Positions 11,107-23,164 of a DNA stretch of 64,000 bases are shown in pieces (position 1 is the stretch's first letter; every line of letters starts with the position of its first letter). The notes under the pieces were generated by a model. That model was given only the letters and a program-made list of their open reading frames with translations, had not been told where the DNA came from and ran no database searches. This DNA is from Lamellibrachia satsuma (lineage: Eukaryota; Annelida; Polychaeta; Sabellida; Siboglinidae): assembly GCA_033239005.1 (NCBI GenBank), contig BSQZ01000061.1, positions 237,501 to 301,500 on the forward strand, in the 5' to 3' direction. The position numbers and the translations under genes are program-made.

Positions 11107-11960
11107 CTACTTATCCCTGCAGGTAATTTGTCAGACTGTGACATTGCACTCGGCAATTAATGCGCAAGCGTAATCTTTTTTAAACAGGCTTCTTGTGTAA
11201 AATACAGATGTGCACTTAAATAATGGATACTACCAGGTCTAATTTGCTTGAATTAAAACATTATTGCAACTTCAAGAGAAACCGATTTTTTTATTGTTAC
11301 CGCTTGCCGTTTGCGTAAAACTGCAAATATCGCCCGGTTGATCACTGTGCATGTGTGTGCACGTCAATGGAAATTGCATAGCGCTGTTCCCTGTTTTAAC
11401 GTTATTATGCGATTTTCAACTTGCTCTATTCGTCATCATGCCCCGTGTTCCCCTACTATTTTCCACAACAGTGCAATTTACTTATTACTTAAATTACAAA
11501 TAGGTATGTAAAGAGGCTACATTTACCTCTGGGCCGTTCAGCGGCGATATCGAACTGTTTGTCACAAAGGTCTACGTGATGGGGCTACAAGGCTAAACAC
11601 GCCCAGTTGCGCGTGTGATTTGGTGAATCTCGCAGAGATTAAAAAATATCGGATGTAGAAGCGGCAAATACGAAAAAAAATATATAAAGACGGGTTGTGA
11701 TAATACTTCGGGTTGTACCCTCAGAAAATGTGGAGCGGTGGACGAGCATTTTTAGTACCACAACTAGTGATTCATTAAACCACTAGTGCGACACCTGGCG
11801 TTTACCGTTTATCATCTAACGCGTGAGTGTGCGCCAGCACCTGCACGTAGTTTTATTATAAATTGTAGGTGCTGTCATTTAGTTGTGGCGTCTTACAGTG
11901 GCGGAGTCTTTTTTGTGGGAGTGTTCGGGAGGTTCGATCGAACCCCCTTGTGATATTAAG

Positions 11961-12190
11961 TGGGGCGCGGTGGCGTAGTAATTAGAACACCGGACTCTCA
12001 ATCGAGAGAACCCGGGTTCGAAACATCCTGCTGCCGTTTTGAAGCTTTGGCAATTTCGGGTTGGGGGATACACACAGTGGCAGGCGACTCAACATCATTA
12101 TCCCTTCCTGTTTGGTGGCCCAACTTCCCACCGTGCCTGCATATTTTCAATGATGTTTGAACGAATTTCTCACCATCCTCCAACTGAAAC
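11961..12190 (+). mobile_element. tRNA-derived SINE
   Basis: The head ggtggcgtagtaattagaac resembles an RNA polymerase III A box and ggttcgaaac (12015-12024) a B box, as in a tRNA. The family-specific body follows: ttttgaagctttggcaattt. The same body occurs at 2340, 25373, 30898 and 37140. It is not a functional tRNA because the acceptor stem and 3' half are replaced by the SINE body. Confidence 0.75.
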
Positions 12191-12607
12191 GTCCAAGTTT
12201 TATTAAAAATGGAGGAATTAGAAAGGACTTAATACTGCCCGTCGCAACTGCTACGCAGTAAAGCAGTTCGCGTAAACGCGACGCGTTCATAATCTAACGG
12301 CGCCATTAGGCGGATCCATAGTGAAAATGTACACACGGAGTTCCTCAAATTCCCCACCAGTGGCGCCACTCAGAATTTGATATGCTGAGTGGATGTAGAG
12401 AACGTAAGTGGGTCATGATCATAGAGTTACATTATTAATCACCCCCCTATAAACAAGAGCGACAAGCCAGCTCACTGCAGTGAAGCGGGTGTGGACCACT
12501 GGCCGGCATTTCATTGCACGGCAGAAACAGTTGCATCCACTGCAAGACACATAGGGTAGTACTATTTATAGTGTGAACATAGCATGTTACAAATAGTTGT
12601 CTAACAT

Positions 12608-12650
12608 ATGTAAGTAAGTAAGTAAGTAAGTGAGTGAGTAAGTAAGTTAA
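12608..12650 (+). repeat. (GTAA)n microsatellite
   Basis: About ten gtaa units with two gtga variants. Confidence 0.9.
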
Positions 12651-12948
12651 TGTATTTCCTCCTCACCATCATCATGTACAATATAAGGCAAACAAAAACA
12701 ATGAAGATGAGGTGGCTACCAGAGAATTATAAACTAGTAGCCAGTGACGATGACACCAGGAACCAATTAACTTGTCATTTGTTCTTAATGGAGCATGGTC
12801 ACCAGACTGATAAATAATTTGGGTGAGGGTGGTCCCAGCAGTTGTGTTATAAGTGTGAGCAGTTGGGTTGTTCATACATGCATTAGTGTTAAACTCTTCA
12901 AGACAAACATCTTGGAGGCTTGCTGGAGAAAGTTGTGGGACAACAAAT

Positions 12949-13021
12949 ATGGTTATTTCCTGTGTGGCTTACAGCTGTACGAATCAACAGAAGACAGGAT
13001 CTAACATCTCGTTATTTTCAG
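12949..13021 (+). CDS. THAP-type zinc-finger N-terminus, isolated exon or remnant
   Basis: ATG 12949 gives MVISCVAYSCTNQQKTGSN then ISLFS, ending at cag|gtaatt. The C-x4-C step followed by T-N and ISLF is the start of the C2CH THAP DNA-binding domain (typically M-x3-C-x-A-x2-C-x-N...F-P). The remaining THAP residues (His, Cys, the AVPTIF-like box) should be in the next exon, which I could not find on this strand. The adjacent 13270-14400 region has long ORFs on the minus strand that look like decayed coding DNA. This may be the front of a THAP gene or of a P-element-like transposon. Confidence 0.4.
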
Positions 13022-13279
13022 GTAATTTATGTTGCAAATGTTTGGGCTGGGTTAGTGTATATGTGAATGAATAGAACAGTTTCGAAAATGTTCTGAAATA
13101 TCAATATATTACAGATACGTTTGTTTTTCTTGGGGGAGCGTACATTAAGTGTTTCCCAGTAGTCACATTGATTGAGTGCAACATAAAATATTATAGGGGT
13201 AGGATTAAGTTTTATAAATAATGTGTGCGTGCATGTATGCATATTTGTAACTCTTTTATAAAACTCTACTAGATGTCAG

Positions 13280-14310
13280 CTCATTAATAAGATTTTTTTC
13301 TTTATTAAGTCATCTGCATTTAATGAGGCTCTCCCCTTTTTGGTCGTCGTTTGCCTTTTCTTCGTTGTATGAACCACTATCATGTAACTCATTCTGTACA
13401 CATTGCAACATTCATTGCATTCTATGCATTTGTTTGACAAACCATGTAAAAGGTTGCCTACTAAAACAATTGACAGCTTAAATGAGAGAGCACATTTCTT
13501 TACATGAGGCGTGTCTTTGGGCAAGTTGGCCACCCACAAGTGTCGGTTAAGAGCGCTCGAGAGGAACTCGTGGCAGAAGAGTATGTGAATTGTATTACAG
13601 AGGAAAGGATTCCAAAGGCGATGATCGAGTAGTAGAACAGAAGTTCTAGAAGCCACGTTGGCAGACCCAACTCTGAGTGCTGTCAAAGATCTTCTGTTAA
13701 CAGGGAAATTGTATCTCCTTGAAACCAAATATGGAAAGGATCCATGTGTGGGCTTTGAAGCAATACAGTCATACAGTAGAGTTGGAAATGTATCACCAAA
13801 ATGTCTTCAAATGTGTATTTTTTTCTCGTGGATTTGCTTGGCATATATAAGTCTAAGCAATGAGTCTCAAAAGATGTGACAACTTCTTCGCGCGATTTCT
13901 CCGCAGTCACCATATATACCGACCATTAGATAGCTAGGGATATTGAAGAAAGAAGTCATTGGCAGTATGAATGACGACATCTGCGTCTTTCTTGATGGCT
14001 AGATTGGTGTTGCATTTCATCGCGACCACGACCACATGACGGGGCGCTCCCTGTGTCCTGCGTCAACAAAACTGCCAAGCAAAACAGTTTTTGGTGGTGG
14101 TTTTGAGCATAAACTTGTTCCATTACTGGCTTATTAGTGAATCGGTCATGTAATGGATGATCTGAAGAAATCGTTCCGTTATTTGCTTGATAAGTTTCTC
14201 TACAAAAACAAAGGCGGCTGCAGCAGTGCGATTCCTGTATGGACTGATGATCACAATTGTTTTTGTGATTCAGTCTTTCTTCCTCTTTAAAGTCCACAAA
14301 AAAGTTAATT
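13280..14310 (-). pseudogene. Possible decayed coding region, unrecognised
   Basis: Overlapping minus-strand frames (about 13276-13728, 13683-13913 and 13956-14372) contain protein-like stretches such as NRHLWVANLPKDTPH, FEDILVIHFQLYCMTVLL and DHPLHDRFTNKPVMEQ, interrupted by frame changes. No intact ORF or splice structure emerges. It may be an old transposase, but I cannot name the family. Confidence 0.25.
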
Positions 14311-14319
14311 GTCACATGT

Positions 14320-14394
14320 ACTTTGTTGTTGCAGGCACTTTGTTGTTGCAGGCACTTTGTTGTTGCAGGCACTTTGTTGTTGCAGGCACTTTGT
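14320..14394 (+). repeat. 17-bp tandem repeat, 4.4 copies
   Basis: Perfect copies of gcactttgttgttgcag. Confidence 0.95.
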
Positions 14395-15184
14395 AACTCA
14401 TCAATGTTACATTGTAGTCACTGGTGTAATTCTTCGCAAAGTATATTTGTACCGTGCATGGCTTGGTTTGGAGGTAGCCATTCTTTAAGCTCAAACACAG
14501 CGTCACACCGCACTGAAACCGGCTGCGGACGGACTTGGAACTATTCCATTTCTGTAATGAAACTTTGGCAGAACTCGACCATTGGCGCTTTCTTTCTAAC
14601 AGGCTTGATTGTTGTTGACAGTGTTGGTGTCATCGTTCCCTTCGGAGACCTTCAATGCTCGTACAGTCGAAGGGGCATGTGTCATCAAACACCAATATCT
14701 TTATTATTTTGGGTAACTATAGTATGTAGTGCAAATTATTGTGAACACCAATTCAACCATTTGTGTAACCAGCATTGTTTTGGCCCAACTGCATTGAAAA
14801 CATTAATGTTTATCACGCCATCCGTATTCTGGTGCATGCTACTACAAGCCCACAGGCTAATATTACAAATGTTCACGACTAAAGTATTAGGTTAAAGTGC
14901 ATCCTACCTCATCCATCCTTATTATTGACAATAGCCAACTATTTTTGGGTACAATTTGTCTGTGGAAAACACAGAAAGATTTGTCTTTTAAACATCACTG
15001 ATACTAAACCAATGAATATATATGTCAACGCAACTACTGTGATAAATTTTTGCACGTAACAGACATACAAGTGTGCCATAGCATCTCAAATTATTACATA
15101 AACTTATCTTTGACAAGGTCCGGATGTCATAATAAACACTATTGATAGAAATATTTTGTAACATGCGGTGACATTAGTAAAGGA

Positions 15185-15473
<289 letters not shown>

Positions 15474-15943
15474 GCTAACATTGTAAATACTAGATATCAT
15501 ATTTAAATACTCACACATGAAAGCCTAGAAACGTTTGTCCAGTTAACTTCAGTTTGGGCAATTGCTAAAATTGTGTGTTCGTGCAGTCACTAAAATATTA
15601 ACCTGGTAGCAGCTGTGATTTATATGCCTATCATTTATCTCTGCCGCGTAGGCGTCGTAAACAAACTGCATCATTTTCGAAGGGTACATATTTCATGCAA
15701 ACCATGTAACCTGGTAACTTCCGGCATTATCAATGCAAAGTCGGTCATGTCGATACGGACGGAGGAAAGTGCTTGTAAAATTCCGATATAGTTATGTGTA
15801 TTGATGCACATCTGATTTTATGTCGAGGTAATTGTATAAATGTATTTTATACCTACGAAATACAACATTGTGCAGAACATTATAACAATACGGCTTGCGT
15901 TATTAACGTAAATGCAAACCTTACAAAATCATATCCGACCCCC

Positions 15944-16048
15944 CCGGCCCTGTTTTCTCTCTGGCCTTGGAGTTGGACCCTTCACGAGAGTGACATTATC
16001 AAGAGACGCTAATGTCGTGAGCATATGGCCGAAGAAAACAGGCCGGGA
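15944..16048. repeat. Imperfect inverted repeat, small fold-back element
   Basis: Arms of about 22 bp (cccggccctgttttctct... and its inverse ...aagaaaacaggccggg) flank about 60 bp. It could be a very short MITE. No clear target duplication was seen. Confidence 0.5.
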
Positions 16049-16274
16049 TAGGGTTATTTAACTTGCACATAACTACAATACATAACCATAGACAATATTT
16101 AATAAAATTACATTCTATTAATTCATTATGTTGACTTAAAGTTTTATATATATAAGTTTAATGAGTGGTCTGTTTCCTGTTAAAGTTGAATTTGTTAGAT
16201 TGGCTGTCAGCATTATGGCTTCCATCAGATATTGAGCAGTTTATATTTCATTGTAGATTTGTTTACCTTTAGTT

Positions 16275-16400
16275 GAGGGGTGGTCTAATGGTTAGAGCAC
16301 CCGACTGTCGAAGAGATGGACAGTGGAGACGCTAAAGGCTGTTGGTCCCTTGTACCGGCTGTCGATGCCAGGGGAAGTAAAAGATCTCATGCAGGGAAAT
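16275..16400 (+). mobile_element. tRNA-derived SINE (degenerate)
   Basis: The A-box-like head ggtctaatggttagagcacc matches the minus-strand copy at 25373-25512. The B box is lost. Located just upstream of the zinc-finger coding exon. Confidence 0.6.
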
Positions 16401-16768
16401 GGAAAACCTGTTGTGGACTCACTAACTCTAGAGATATATTTTCAACTTAATTCTCACAAGCCAGAGACAGACGTTAAACATATTGGCAAGTTATACTAAA
16501 CTTTTAGTAATTGACTGGACGAGCTGCCTGGGATTAAAAATTGGTAACGAGGGAAGTACACAGCCACTGTGCCGGTGGACGTAGTCATTGTGATGTAGAG
16601 ACACAATTTTTGACCAATCAAAATGTCTTCGAATGTCATGATGAAATTAATCATTTACATTATTATCATCATTTGCTGTGTAATGTTTTACAATAACATG
16701 AAATATATGATAAAATTTATTAGTTAAATTCTCATCATTCCAGGTCTGCAGTGGCAGCAGCCAGTTTC

Positions 16769-16871
16769 ATGCATCTGGGCATGATTACATGGCACAGGAG
16801 ATTCTGCAGTGGCTGAGATGGCATCTGAAATGCTGCAGCTGAATAGAGCAGAAGACCAATGCCGTAGCTAG
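16769..16871 (+). promoter_or_regulatory. Two short upstream ORFs before the zinc-finger start codon
   Basis: In the presumed 5' UTR part of this exon, 16769-16816 encodes 15 residues (MHLGMITWHRRFCSG) and 16818-16871 encodes 17 (MASEMLQLNRAEDQCRS). They follow each other with one base between, and the second ends 11 bases before the main ATG at 16883. Such uORFs usually lower main-ORF translation. This assumes the exon begins at the ccag acceptor ending at 16743. Confidence 0.45.
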
Positions 16872-16882
16872 AGGACTTGACT

Positions 16883-19720
16883 ATGATATCACATATGCTG
16901 TGCAATGATGACCAAACAGAAAGTGAAACAGTGGAAATGAATAATCGAATACCTGGGCCTCAACCAGGGGAAAATACACCACCACATCAGACACACCAAA
17001 CACAGAATGGGTGCACTGATAAAGAAGAAATGAACAGAACGGAAACACCCCTAGAAACAATACCACCTAACAACAGTGAAAAACAGCAGGTCCATACAAT
17101 AGACGGTGATTTTACAGGAATCCTTGCAAAGCGAGAAGAACTGTGTAACAATGGTATCGATGAACAGCCTTACACAACATTAATGAGCAATGAACATCCG
17201 TTTCAAAAAGAAGACAATTCTGAGGACGGTGAAGAAGCTTCAGAACTTTTCCCAGATTCGCCACTCTCCGAGCAGAGCGATGATGTCCAAGACAGCGATG
17301 ATATACCTAGTGATGTCTCGATGAATGGTAGTCTCCAAGAAATTACCACTTGTGAAAGCTTTGTTGATAACAACGCTCTCAAGCATTTGTCAACCGATAT
17401 GATAGACACATGTCATAAAGCAGCAAAGAAGAGTGCTCCATGGGATTGCTACAATCAGGTAGTGCCCTTGGCATTAAATCCCAGAGGTAGCCTGCTAGAG
17501 TTGGCCCAGAAATTAAGGGTTGCAAACGAAAAAATGTGGGGTTGTGACAGTAGTAATTCCTCGGTGGCGGCTAACACCACAAAGGCACACAAACCTGTTG
17601 TGGGCAACAGTATGGTTTACCAACATGACCAGCAACATGTCTCTGACATGGCTGCTACACCTAACGTGGACACACCAGAGAAGACTGACACTGATTCAAC
17701 CATGAATAATTTGTTGTTGAAAGAGAAGATTACAGCTGTGGGCAACCAGTTGTGGAAGGTATTATTACACATTGATCCAAATGAAAGTGACACTGTCGCA
17801 CCGCCACCTTTGAATTCACCACTGAGAGGTCCATCTCTTTGGCCTGTGTTAGCTGCCACGAGAGATAACCCTATGTTGGACTATGCAGAACTCATGAATT
17901 CATTCGCCTCTCGGCCAAATGTGTCTGAGAGCAGAACCAGTGCTACTGAGCAGCAGATCAGCTCTGGTTTAACACCTCCTCTGCCACTCAACGATTCCCA
18001 GATAGAGAACATTGAGTCAAATGCTATAGATTTTGTTGTCAAGACGAAGATACCAAAGCTGTATGCCAAGAAGACTGCAGGTGAGATGAAACATGTCAGC
18101 AAGAAGGTTGTGGTCCCACAGGACTTTCTTCCGCGCAAACACAAGTGCCAACTGTGCAACTACCAGACGGACAACAAGTCGCACCTACGGCGGCACCAGA
18201 GCAGTGTACATAGTGCCGTCAAGCCGTACTTCTGCTACATTTGCAACAAGGACTTCTCACGCACAGAGAAGGTGAAGGCGCACTTCTTAAAGATGCATGT
18301 CAGTATCGTCTACGACCCAAAGCTGTGCCGGCGTAATGCCCTACCTCCGTCGGAGTTGAGCGGTCGTCATCGAGACAGTGCTGGGAAATTTATTTCCACA
18401 TCAAAGTTGTATCCAGAAGGCAGTGAGTGTAATCCAGTTGGGAGCCCTGCATCCTCGTTAATTATGTCTAGTCCTGTGTCTTCGCTTCTACTGACTGCAC
18501 CAGAGTTGAAGGCCGTACAAGTGTATCAATCACTTGTGGAAGATTCACAGAAGATGGTTGTATCTAGTCCATCTGCACACGCATCACTGGGCCTCGTGGA
18601 CGTTTCTGAAACTGGTTCCTCTTACACCGCAGCGCGACTGCTGGGAAAGAAATGCCCACACTGTACGTACATCAGTCGAGACATGTGGCACTTGAAGCGC
18701 CATCTATCAGATGTTCACAGTCAGCAAAAGGCCTTTTCGTGTCCTATCTGTTGTTACTCGACAAGCCGTCGACACCGCCTCGTGACGCACATGAGCGCGC
18801 ACACCATGCTCTACTGTCTGTACTGTGCATTCAATACTGATGATCTGAATGCATTCACGGCGCACCAGCACGCCTGCACACAGCAGTACAGTGCCACGAC
18901 GTTCACGTGCATGTTCTGTGGTGAGCAGTGTGCAGGCAAAACCCAGCTTCAGGACCACGCTTCATCGGTTCACCAGTCCCAATTCTACATCTGTCAGTCA
19001 TGTCCGTTCTTCACCGGCAATGCTGCTGTGTTTGACAGTCATAAACTGCAACACAACAGCGGTGGTGTCAACAAACATTGCACCGAGACATTCCTGGCCA
19101 GCACCAAACGCAGCGCCACATCACCACAACAGCACTCCCCTCCAAAGCGTGCGTCAAAGGGCAACGTCGGTTTCTTCAGCTGCCCTCACTGTGACTTCAC
19201 GAGCAAGTATAGAAATGTGCTGCGTAAACACCTGACAAAGCACCCGGGCGAGGTGTATGTCTGCAACATGATGAACTGCGACTACAGGACGACCGATAAG
19301 AGCCTGTTACAACAGCACACGCATGGACAACATGGCCAGCAGGTGGAGACACAGTCATACCCGTGCCCGATGTGTCTGCGGCCACCGTTCAAGTACAAGC
19401 GTAGCCTGGAGAAGCATATACAGATGCATATGGAGACAGACGAGAAGTGTCAGCAGTGTGGGGCACGCTTTTTGCTCAAGGCACAACTTGATAGACACAT
19501 GGAGACCGAACATAAGACCCCTGAGGTGGATGTTACCAGTGATGATGATGATGACGCAAGCAGTGATTCGAGTCATTTGGATGAAGTTGATGACACTTGT
19601 GGGTCTGTGGCTTTCCCTGTTCCACAGTTCGATGAGCAAGTTGGGTCACTGCCAACCGTCGTTGGCGAAATCCTGTCCACTGCCAAGTCCAGCACAGAGG
19701 GTGCTAATGGCGGCAGTTAA
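16883..19720 (+). CDS. C2H2 zinc-finger protein, 11 fingers, single coding exon
   Basis: 945 codons. The first in-frame ATG is 16883, because an in-frame TAG lies at 16865, and the exon probably starts after the acceptor at 16743. Residues 1-415 are low-complexity and acidic (e.g. EDGEEASELFPDSPLSEQSD). Fingers 1-2 are at about 420-471 (CQLCNYQTDNKSHLRRHQ, CYICNKDFSRTEKVKAHF). A Ser-rich linker to about 590 follows. Fingers 3-7 lie at about 590-740 and fingers 8-11 at about 765-877, the last being CQQCGARFLLKAQLDRHM. An acidic tail has a run of Asp (about 886-890). Linkers are irregular, mostly not TGEKP, as in REST- or ZNF142-like multi-finger regulators. It is probably a nuclear DNA- or RNA-binding protein. 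One finger has a His/Cys variant ending (TAHQHAC). Orthology is not assignable by eye. Confidence 0.9.
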   Translation: MISHMLCNDDQTESETVEMNNRIPGPQPGENTPPHQTHQTQNGCTDKEEMNRTETPLETIPPNNSEKQQVHTIDGDFTGILAKREELCNNGIDEQPYTTLMSNEHPFQKEDNSEDGEEASELFPDSPLSEQSDDVQDSDDIPSDVSMNGSLQEITTCESFVDNNALKHLSTDMIDTCHKAAKKSAPWDCYNQVVPLALNPRGSLLELAQKLRVANEKMWGCDSSNSSVAANTTKAHKPVVGNSMVYQHDQQHVSDMAATPNVDTPEKTDTDSTMNNLLLKEKITAVGNQLWKVLLHIDPNESDTVAPPPLNSPLRGPSLWPVLAATRDNPMLDYAELMNSFASRPNVSESRTSATEQQISSGLTPPLPLNDSQIENIESNAIDFVVKTKIPKLYAKKTAGEMKHVSKKVVVPQDFLPRKHKCQLCNYQTDNKSHLRRHQSSVHSAVKPYFCYICNKDFSRTEKVKAHFLKMHVSIVYDPKLCRRNALPPSELSGRHRDSAGKFISTSKLYPEGSECNPVGSPASSLIMSSPVSSLLLTAPELKAVQVYQSLVEDSQKMVVSSPSAHASLGLVDVSETGSSYTAARLLGKKCPHCTYISRDMWHLKRHLSDVHSQQKAFSCPICCYSTSRRHRLVTHMSAHTMLYCLYCAFNTDDLNAFTAHQHACTQQYSATTFTCMFCGEQCAGKTQLQDHASSVHQSQFYICQSCPFFTGNAAVFDSHKLQHNSGGVNKHCTETFLASTKRSATSPQQHSPPKRASKGNVGFFSCPHCDFTSKYRNVLRKHLTKHPGEVYVCNMMNCDYRTTDKSLLQQHTHGQHGQQVETQSYPCPMCLRPPFKYKRSLEKHIQMHMETDEKCQQCGARFLLKAQLDRHMETEHKTPEVDVTSDDDDDASSDSSHLDEVDDTCGSVAFPVPQFDEQVGSLPTVVGEILSTAKSSTEGANGGS

Positions 19721-20948
19721 GGCATCGTGATTTTTAGCAGAGAATTCATTTGTGCATACTTTGTAAGTTGAAGCTATCTGCTGGCTGCAGAAATTGACCA
19801 AAGGTTTGATATTGTCCCAAAGTAGTTGTCTTGATTCTTTGTAGTAAATGAGTTTCAAAGGAATGTGTAAATGTGTAGAAACATAATGCACCATCACCTC
19901 CTGAGTCCTGACACTTACTGTGAAACTATAACACAGTTGTAGCTGAACGTTTGGCTTAAATGTAGGATTTGTTACAACCTTCTCAAGAGCGCAATGGTAT
20001 TCTTTTAACAAATGCATTTTTCATTATATTTTATAATTTGGCAGAAATCGCAAACGCTAGACTGTTCTTACCTTCTAAATATGGTGCTTATATGGTTCCT
20101 TAAAAAGCTTGATATATTTCAGTTCTAAGCCAAGTTCATAATTTATTATGTTGATGTTTCAACACATGTTTGGTCATCTTTGCTAGCCCTATAGTGACAA
20201 TCTTGATGCAGTGATATGTAGTGGCTTATCATGCTGAAGTATAATAACTTATAGGTTTATAGCTTTAGTTCACTTCACTCTGCTTGGGGTTCAACCCTAC
20301 GTCAACTAGAATCCCTTGTATGGTAAAATAGCAAAACATTGTGGATCTGTAAGATTAAAAGATTATTGTTGTTAATATACTGAATATTCACTGGTGTGGC
20401 TCTATTGAAATGTTGAGGCCCACACATAGTAAAGTTAGCATATTTTATGCAGTTGTTTCTGCTGAAGTGACATGAACTAAGATGTGTGGTGGACGTGGAT
20501 AGCGCTCCAGTGTTGGCGTTGATGTAACTGGGTTGGAGTCATTACAGAAAGGTCATAACATTTCGCAAAATGTTTCCTTTATTTCAGAAAAGCTACCTTA
20601 CTGTTTTCTTAATTCAATGTTATTTTGAATTCCGTAATAATACCATAGCTGTCCGTATAAATCGGCTTCATTCTTGTTACAGTTATTTGTTCATTAGCGT
20701 TGTGTTGTGAAAGCATTCAATCAATAATAATGACTCCAACTCGGCTGTGTGAGTTGTGCCTTATTGACACCAGATGTATATCAAATGCACACAGTAAACT
20801 GTTTAAATAACATTCCAGTCATTTATCTACAGTGATTATGTTTACAAAATATATACATCGTTGTACAGTGTTGCTGCATGCGTGAATAGTTTGGCACCTG
20901 AGAAAGAACAAACCTTGCCCTGTTTGTTATACGTCAATATTGTAACAG

Positions 20949-21058
20949 GCATGTGATTGGTTTGTATGTTTAACTTGCATGTGATTGGTTGTTTGTATGT
21001 ATACTTCTGTGTTATTGGTCATTTGTATGTATCCTTCCATGTGATTGGTAGTTTGTAC
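20949..21058 (+). repeat. Imperfect ~33-bp repeat with ATTGG, four copies
   Basis: Each copy contains catgtgattggt or a variant followed by ttgtatgta. The ATTGG is an inverted CCAAT core, but no promoter is evident. Confidence 0.65.
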
Positions 21059-21378
21059 GAAATATATGTTGGAATTCTTAAACGTTTAAATGTCAGCTGT
21101 GAACCTTACTATATTTCTGTTTTTGACGTTACCTGTTGAAGATGTTTGGCAGTTTACATGGGTATTATTTTGTGGGAACATGTCTTTGTTTGTGTTCATC
21201 ATTTGGTCATACTACACTGAAAATGCAGGCATGTGGTTTTAATATTGTTTGTGATTATACATATTGTGCATTTTGTCAACATTAGTTAAGTTAGTGGTGC
21301 TTTTAAATTCCTGTTGTTGTATCCAGCTGGTTTTGTTACTTTGTATGATGTGTTGTTGGATGTTGAAATATGTTCAGT

Positions 21379-21655
<277 letters not shown>

Positions 21656-23164
21656 ACTTAGTCCAAATATTGTTGTGTTTTAATTGAGTTCGGAAATGTA
21701 GGTTACCTATGTAAGATCTAGCATAACAGTATACATCTGTCACAGGTTCTCAACAAACGTTACCAGGAAATTTGCGGCGTCATACCATTATTTTGAGGAT
21801 ATTTCAGAGTGGTGTGAATTAATTTTTTTGGCGATCCCTTTCATCATACAACAAATATATTTTATGTTACAGTAATAGTTTGTTCAAGGCATTTGGGAAA
21901 GAAATCCTAGGGAAATAATAAATTAATGACACAACAATTGCATGCCCCATTTGCATCATTAAATTACTACAGCTGCAACTTCACCCAATGTATTTGTAAG
22001 ACCTACATATATTATTTTACTCATTCCAATAATGTAGAATCTGCACGTTTCACACAATTTTGAATCCTACATTAGCAGCAGATGTCTGTAAAATCTGACA
22101 CAGCAGGATGTTTGGAGTTTTATGCAACAGTGGATTCCAAAATGATTTCTTTATACTATTATGTAAGCTTATTTAAGAACTGTATTAAAATATTCTATGC
22201 ATGCATACGTTTTTGTAATATTTGTTACCAAAAGCTTGCTGTTTATTATGGTTGTTAAGCTGGTCATGTGACCAATAAGTGGGACCAGTGTCTGCAGCAC
22301 AAATCAGATGTAGGCTTCACATTGTATTTATTTTTATTTAATTAAAGTTATAAGTTATCAGCAGAAGATACTGTTATTGGTCCTATTGAATGTCTGTATG
22401 TGTGAGGTAGTAAATGTTATGTTTTAAGGTGATATAGGTCAGGCATTCATAGGAAAGACACATGCAATAAACATGTGTAGGAACACTTCAAAAAAATATA
22501 TAATTTGAATGATTACTTTAAGTGGTATACAATAATTCCATTACAGTGTTTTTCCTGTATTATCAAATAGTATTTTGGAGCATTTCATCTGGTTTCAGTA
22601 ATGTAGTTTAGCAAATACGTAAATCATTATGGTGAAAATGATAGCAACCGTATGCTGGACAGGCTTGAAGTGTCATCAGATGACAATTAGTCTTAAGTAT
22701 GTCGTGTGGAAATGAGATGTTTTAATTCTGCTTTGAAAGCAGTTGTCTGGTGCATGTTTTGTTGTTGTTTAGTTGTGTTCATTACTGTGTTATTTTCTTG
22801 TTAACCAGTAAAAATTACAGTGGTGTGAGTTTGATGGATGCACACACTAACTTATGTCCAATGCCTTCCAGTATTTATCCATTTATATATAAAATTTTAC
22901 TTTACACATTTGCTGTTCAAATTCATGCTTGTTTAATTATAATATTCATTAAGTCAATTTATCATTTTGAGTGCATGTGGCAGTAGAGTCAGCATATTTA
23001 ACACATATTGCATAAAAGTGTTTCCTTATAACTAACTTAAGCAAAATATCCGGTATTTAAGGCCTGTCAGCCATTAGAAAGAAATGAACAGCAATGCGTT
23101 GTATGTATGTATTTAGGTGTAAATAAAAAATGTTGCTTGTTTACGATTTGTTTTCATGTTTCAT

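Noticed and set aside
11961..12030. tRNA gene
   Set aside because: A and B boxes are present but there is no acceptor-stem pairing, and the same body sequence recurs in several copies, so it is a SINE.
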